25,088 nucleotides of DNA. Origin: a virus. A program made the translations under genes and the position numbers. The notes beneath the pieces are model-generated. The model was not told the DNA's origin. It did no database searches and saw only the letters and a program-made list of their open reading frames with translations. Position 1 is the stretch's first letter. Each line of letters starts with the position of its first letter. This document shows positions 24,001-25,088 of this stretch, one piece after another. The DNA is taken from positions 1,022-26,109 of IMG/VR virus record IMGVR_UViG_3300030333_001525, one strand, 5' to 3'.

Positions 24001-24148
24001 TTATGGTAATCCAATCGATGGTTTTAATAACGCTGGTGTTCCAGTAGTTGGAGATTCAACTCATTATTATGTACGTATAACTGATAATTTTGGATGTCAA
24101 GAAGAATTTGGTCCAGTACCTATAGCTTGCACTAGACCTTTAGCATAA
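15017..24148 (+). CDS. Giant tail-tip (muzzle/stabilisation-like) protein with host-like Cys-rich C-terminus
   Basis: A 3043-residue protein taking up over a third of the window in one uninterrupted frame. The N-terminus has 'GKMNKDLDERLVPNGEYRDA' (11-30), a signature I recall from the large structural protein that closes the tail of Bacteroidota podoviruses. 'NDKIYWLV' and 'LLFWTDNYTEPKRIHI' (145-160) resemble YWTD-type beta-propeller blades. Other conserved-looking blocks are 'FPRFGLRYKYEDGEYSAFSP' near 355-375, 'FDGRFFVKIKKD' near 900, and the stretch 1772-1858 with 'FCEDKVFQILANKDALFNAD' and 'DFGISKNPESFVAESYRMYF'. A stretch of roughly 870 residues (about 900-1770) and a C-terminal extension (about 2165-3043) look like additions. 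The last 650 residues are Cys-rich with SprB-like repeats. It should seal the portal channel and contact the host surface. No protease or lysozyme motif is seen. Confidence 0.75.
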   Translation: MPDLNHRFSSGKMNKDLDERLVPNGEYRDALNVEVATSEGSDMGTVQTLKGNVNASAILETIDPNGNENFYCVGSIVNEKNDKIYWLVSGVTKDLIVEYDYTTKTTVPVVVDIFTAGVLPGNDSGRALNFDRSLYITGINIIDDLLFWTDNYTEPKRIHIERCKLGSVDFNTQTQFYVRDAADINPNNEYIPIGPIIQEHITVIKKGPPNAPVLEMRNTLRQETDASTTYGSFVPEAFLQIFGQIDLSAATNQDPFIDSDGNLITDTTVVIDFAPYALTGQYPDFHNGDYIRIYPGEGEPEGDDYIRAQIVNGIDHSVGWNGTVEIQILAGTRIHSDDNMYYVMLEDGETLFKFKFPRFGLRYKYEDGEYSAFSPFSQVAFLPTSFDYRHKEGYNLGMVNNLRFLAIKDFVHGRQIPDDVISIDILYKESNSPLVYTVKTVKRFTNDWKPGWAPGQVAPDDSIQRYSEWNAIGPNQGPGTDAGVNNISSNQRTRGWTRITSEMIHAVLPSNQLLRPWDNVPRVALAQEVTGNRIVYANYLQNFNLFNTQSTVSSALLNSSEHNYGELEASKDIDIDIKIGYKAKKINETILLPEQKNAYLESGDTSSYNPAKSIKTLRTYQLGVVYIDEFGRETPVFSDNKKGENTVYLEKDVANRSNYLTGQLFNIAPEWAKYFKFFIKETSGEYYNLAMDRWYDAEDGNIWLSFASSERNKVDEETFLILKKAHDSDRAIYEDPAADNYQGFIKTKARYKIIAISNEAPIFVKTTKTNKPTFLDNSGDLIATASGVGFPQVGTNNIYIDRTNADAQGWGSILGVAEDAERVDISKFELRVKGPEGISAWYKVKNVSLVNIGSGFYNIVVQKLFKADIEVLSLDGQYTSYTGGGEIELVENIVENKPEFDGRFFVKIKKDINLIENIIQESSQSKNYVVSQALQSQYINPDSVDSGGNSQAFNEEWYNIPGSSGGVLDLHEISVSEENDITYFSPGDQGVGEEYWDKASRSEAASTETNADSNGWFIDKVEGFRPFKYVNYFFDIDDQFGVNDRTHIDGASDIHNHMTLGSVTTQHDYFGQYEDRGGLQVLGTNTYERGNFDDYLLQFTNGNMPVYRPQLYTDGTPIGIGNYSPGVTGKEIISELRNAPGTQNGKIVPSVGIDTDDNVIHLSYSGIGDEGSPTDVPENLSELRLDFSDYSSFNQYVSDQLFINSICTPGTIWRWREDPDKILYVTKTPNYDDIDQDALEWGYNTRDYINGGAYYGVALYNYVIFQDYYRPNTHEASGVSATHLSWASQGFPDTFENDDFEFPEENPSGSGNWVLSMSDNSGVAVPAAGAGAAIDQISEFLMSYGTAWADFYQNADGVEQGGDNPLRFGRTSGEWTWNNAGPEITGNCHYYHPQRVKEFWRGIAKRRRYQFHAVTFEDDGSAPQGLGVKGDSKYLPTNPTDLPPHYDLDSSTLAITVKSTVPATPAPGIRSDGMYSGSELSSGDTVPFFKTEDESGNISLAPGTCTWQILESYSEYEELNYSSSNPAIWETEPKEQVDLNIYQEVGQIYPIELNDETNEQLVGPVHPRTFEYYNSFVRCYRSNATIRLLDSDSGLFSSSDIRVQRIEDNVLYLCDVEGVDLNNVVNNPTLPVEGDTLEFIRADRGTTRAYVIAVDETTGAITLARDLHNHQVRLPWHNCYSFGNGVESDRIRDDFNQVTIDNGPKASATLEEPYKEERRGSGLIYSGIYNSRSGINNLNQFIQAEKITKDLNPIYGTIQKLYSRDTNLVTFCEDKVFQILANKDALFNADGSSNVTSTDRVLGFAKDFRGDFGISKNPESFVAESYRMYFTDKTRGSVIRLSADGMTPISDYGMQDYFADNLKHANRLIGTFDEKKQEYNLTLDHKDYPIPIDPIVMATANVEIEAELVGNDYFPTNRLKVATNVPIIAGQIVRGPGLQPNTVVTGTSIQFGILYVEISPAPDLAEVSPLLGPSVLGDWSGWFTPITISQPSSYASIFSNTTNALDRTVSFSERVKGWVSFKSFIPEGGVSLNNTYYTFKKGILWEHHANETRNNFYNDQYDSSVEVLFNDAPNVVKSFQTLNYEGTQSRVTPDTVNDGEYWDNYEKAGWYVDNMITDLQEAGQQEFRDKENKWFSQIKGVTTQWLDDGKAGNIDTREFSYQGIDNNYEKFVIDGGYTSYDCAPCPGWNGVYGIMELGPGTSRTLDFSGQTFGPITSTPHSTILAAFTGFRQARAEMYEWFFDNPTFKFRNYYHLTYQYRPLIPNYYYINGGTDPADHIGGMYMGAANFVHTAGYGGHAPGAGQYILPSTLNVGQRTELTTAEEAINYFATHYNTATYGNPNFRIGMSYAEFKDKAFSLSPTPGTNFTGGHQYIQPLDAAPYAGNLHRISCGNGGFACREVPGKVGEPGAGQYATLSQCENDPTNNCGIIGTSFDCDPVLGCHEVTGSSGPYSSWCECIQNSSCCANIGVDVVGLDGIGVVSNSATQYYTDNCDPNAVYGCMDVDGTSTIINNVDVTEDRPTGWTGSASNYNPLATVHTCDCTYTTAPVSFNCLSDGIGGFSCVDPGDGSGYYASLNDCINDPNSNCLVTIPCDPNMPYQFITSVLDATGVVGAADPCDPTNSDGQIILGIDNLGPNAANITVELYYDDGSGGLGSLVFGNQTTQYFVNDNITIPNLEAENYIFRFEDDNNCVYTMPITVNCNFTQPPVCDPNNFGISSTVTRSFLSTDCTVVGDYTITGQAEITVPFNGYGTTSGSFRLNIKAFLNPGTLGTDITNLVSFNGVVGTANTSQNFTFGTIVTIDGILAVAASNYNNFTNGLQFQITITDSDGCRTTEIIEIPCSEIQIPATIDCTSSGCIDPGDGSGYYTGANALANCVNDFANGVSPCPPIASNCPSQEPFGSSLGSTGLSAVLSDAFNDDCNNGAFQVYFTSNTNASTYTLELLRAEPGNTFSVVAHPNNNTNMVLDTNNQMIPTNFIGNFITDTIVFNNLEGGYGNPIDGFNNAGVPVVGDSTHYYVRITDNFGCQEEFGPVPIACTRPLA
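20712..20930 (+). other. Beta-repeat unit inside the giant protein
   Basis: Residues about 1900-1971 read 'NRLKVATNVPIIAGQIVRGP', then 'GLQPNTVVTGTSI' and 'LYVEISPAPDLAEVSP'. The order (strand, aGqxVxGpGl, nTxV, strand, xISpaxdL) matches the two repeats inserted in the ring protein at 14025-14545. I recall it as a common short beta module in marine phage virion proteins. It interrupts the block leading to 'VLGDWSGWFTPITI'. Confidence 0.5.
22181..24142 (+). repeat. Cys-rich repeats alternating with SprB-like domains (protein level)
   Basis: This is the region encoding the last 650 residues of the giant protein. Cys-rich units lie at about 22181-22305 ('FACREVPGKVGEPGAGQYAT'), 22315-22416 ('FDCDPVLGCHEVTGSSGPYS'), 22667-22778 ('FSCVDPGDGSGYYASLNDC') and 23566-23680 ('SGCIDPGDGSGYYTGANAL'). 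All follow C(x)nCx(E/D)xxxxxGxYxxxxxC. Between the second and third, 'YGCMDVDGTS' and 'ASNYNPLATVHTCDC' (about 22491-22650) resemble the Bacteroidota 'GCTD..A.NYNP.A..DDGSC' motif. Three larger domains at about 22790-23125, 23143-23550 and 23695-24140 each start with Cys-Asp-Pro or Cys-Pro. They run through beta strands to 'FRFEDDNNCVYTMPITVNC', 'TITDSDGCRTTEIIEIPC' or 'VRITDNFGCQEEFGPVPIAC', the ending of SprB/PKD-like adhesin repeats. Confidence 0.7.
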
Positions 24149-24166
24149 TTTATAAAACTTTTTAAT

Positions 24167-25088
24167 ATGATATTAAGTATATACAATTTTAAACTATATT
24201 ATCCTGGTCATAGATATGATGGTCGAACACCATCTGAAGGAGGTAGAGAAGAAGCAAGAGAAACTGAAAGAGAAGAAAGAGCTGAAGACGATACTTCAAG
24301 AACTACTGAAGATGAAGCTGCTTATGCTGCTGAATATGGCGTTAGTTTAGAAGAAGCAAAAGATAGACTTCGGTCAATAAATAAAACTGGTGGTGCTTCT
24401 TGGACTAAAGCTTCTACTAGTACGTATGACTTTGATACACCTCAAGGAGTTGGACCTGTTACTAACACCAAAGTAGATATAGAAAAAAGAGCTGAATCTA
24501 GAGGTGATACATTAAAACGTAAAAAAAGATTAAGAGACTATGGTGATGAGTATTCAGGTGATGGTGACGTTAGGGGTGAAGAAAAAAGAAAAACACCTAA
24601 TAGAAAATTATATGGCCAACCAGAAGAACCATCTGTTGCTAAAACAAAATACGATAAAGTAATAAGCACTTATTCAATACAAGGTATTGATCACGGTAGA
24701 TCAAGACCTATAAAACAAACAGGTGAAACTAGAAAAATTGAATTATCTGGAACACCAGGCTCTGTGTTTACTATAACTATTAAAGATAGTGAAGGTTGTA
24801 ATATATTAGATAAAGATTTAAATAATGTTGAAATACCAAGAAATGGTAAATTTATTTTAAAACAAAAATTTCCTTCTATTTATTCTAGTGAGGGTGTTTC
24901 TAGAACTGAACAATATTACAATATTAATTTAACAGTAGCCGCTGATGTTTATGTTAGTAATTCTATAGAAAGAAGTACAACTATATATCAATATAAAGAT
25001 CCTATAGTTACTTTTAGTAAAACTTATGATACTAGCGGTGATTTACCAACTTTAACTTTAGCTGGTAATGATGTTTCTGTTTCAGGCA
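24167..25088 (+). CDS. N-terminal part of a further structural protein (runs off the window)
   Basis: A frame opens at ATG 24167, 18 bases after the giant gene's stop, and stays open for 307 codons to the window edge. Residues 1-160 are low-complexity and charged ('EGGREEARETEREERAEDD', 'KRAESRGDTLKRKKRLRDYG'), probably disordered. From about 165 the sequence becomes beta-rich: 'KVISTYSIQGIDHGRSR', 'TRKIELSGTPGSVFTITIKD', 'NNVEIPRNGKFILKQKFPSI', 'YYNINLTVAADVYVSN', 'TTIYQYKDPIVTF'. The 'I.GTPGS.FTITI.DS.GC' block is one I recall from virion proteins of marine phages. It is likely a tail or fibre component acting with the giant protein. No Shine-Dalgarno precedes it; the leader is A/T-rich (tataaaactttttaat). 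Confidence 0.65.
   Translation, partial: MILSIYNFKLYYPGHRYDGRTPSEGGREEARETEREERAEDDTSRTTEDEAAYAAEYGVSLEEAKDRLRSINKTGGASWTKASTSTYDFDTPQGVGPVTNTKVDIEKRAESRGDTLKRKKRLRDYGDEYSGDGDVRGEEKRKTPNRKLYGQPEEPSVAKTKYDKVISTYSIQGIDHGRSRPIKQTGETRKIELSGTPGSVFTITIKDSEGCNILDKDLNNVEIPRNGKFILKQKFPSIYSSEGVSRTEQYYNINLTVAADVYVSNSIERSTTIYQYKDPIVTFSKTYDTSGDLPTLTLAGNDVSVSG

Noticed and set aside
22181-24142. Possible CRISPR array or DNA-level repeat array because of recurrent motifs
   Set aside because: Repetition is in the protein, not the DNA; spacing is irregular and the codons differ.
1-25088. tRNA genes, integrase or attachment sites, insertion sequences
   Set aside because: Coding density leaves no room: the gaps total under about 250 bases, with no tRNA-like cloverleaf, transposase motif or terminal repeat seen.

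Overview
This window is a continuous, all-plus-strand stretch of a double-stranded DNA tailed phage (or an uncultured viral contig): the virion morphogenesis half of the genome. It is AT-rich (roughly one third G+C by eye) and tightly packed. It has no gap above about 60 bases, no tRNA, no integrase and no cellular gene. The host is most likely a marine member of the Bacteroidota (Flavobacteriia type). Three things support this. Starts lack Shine-Dalgarno sequences and sit behind A/T-only leaders. The giant structural protein ends in Cys-rich repeats of a kind I associate with Bacteroidota secreted and adhesin proteins, including a motif close to 'GCTDxxAxNYNPxAxxDDGSC'. The terminase, portal and ring proteins are of a type I recall from Bacteroidota-infecting, crAss-like podoviruses. 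That last assignment is from memory and could not be searched.

Layout. Bases 3-3123 form a run of small accessory and lysis genes: the end of a putative winged-helix protein, a highly charged small protein, a small HExxH metallopeptidase-like protein, a His-containing small protein, a 3TM-type holin, a small putative virion protein and a LamG/concanavalin-like protein. Bases 3156-4473 hold small pre-packaging genes: a coiled-coil protein, a 73-residue protein, a 193-residue protein that reads as two tandem GroES-like barrels, and a probable small terminase. Bases 4473-11856 are the head block: large terminase, portal with a long coiled-coil tail, acidic scaffold-like protein and major capsid protein. 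Two perfect TTCG-loop intrinsic terminators, after the capsid gene and about 850 bases further on, isolate one 268-residue gene of unknown role. Bases 12768-15010 hold a CGC-motif mini-protein and two connector/ring proteins. Bases 15017-24148 are a single 3043-residue gene for a giant tail-tip ('muzzle' or stabilisation-like) protein. A further structural gene runs off the right edge.

How the genes work together. Terminase packages DNA through the portal into a capsid built on the acidic scaffold. The ring proteins and the giant protein close and extend the portal vertex into a short tail. LamG-like and SprB-like/Cys-rich regions are the best candidates for host-surface contact, and the holin acts at lysis. 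The double-GroES protein could assist capsid or giant-protein folding through the host GroEL. Stop-start overlaps (TAATG) couple many genes translationally.

Most worth following up: the tandem GroES-like protein; the 650-residue host-like Cys-rich tail of the giant protein, with its synonymously diverged repeat; a beta-repeat module apparently shared by two different virion genes; and the terminator-bounded gene behind the capsid gene.
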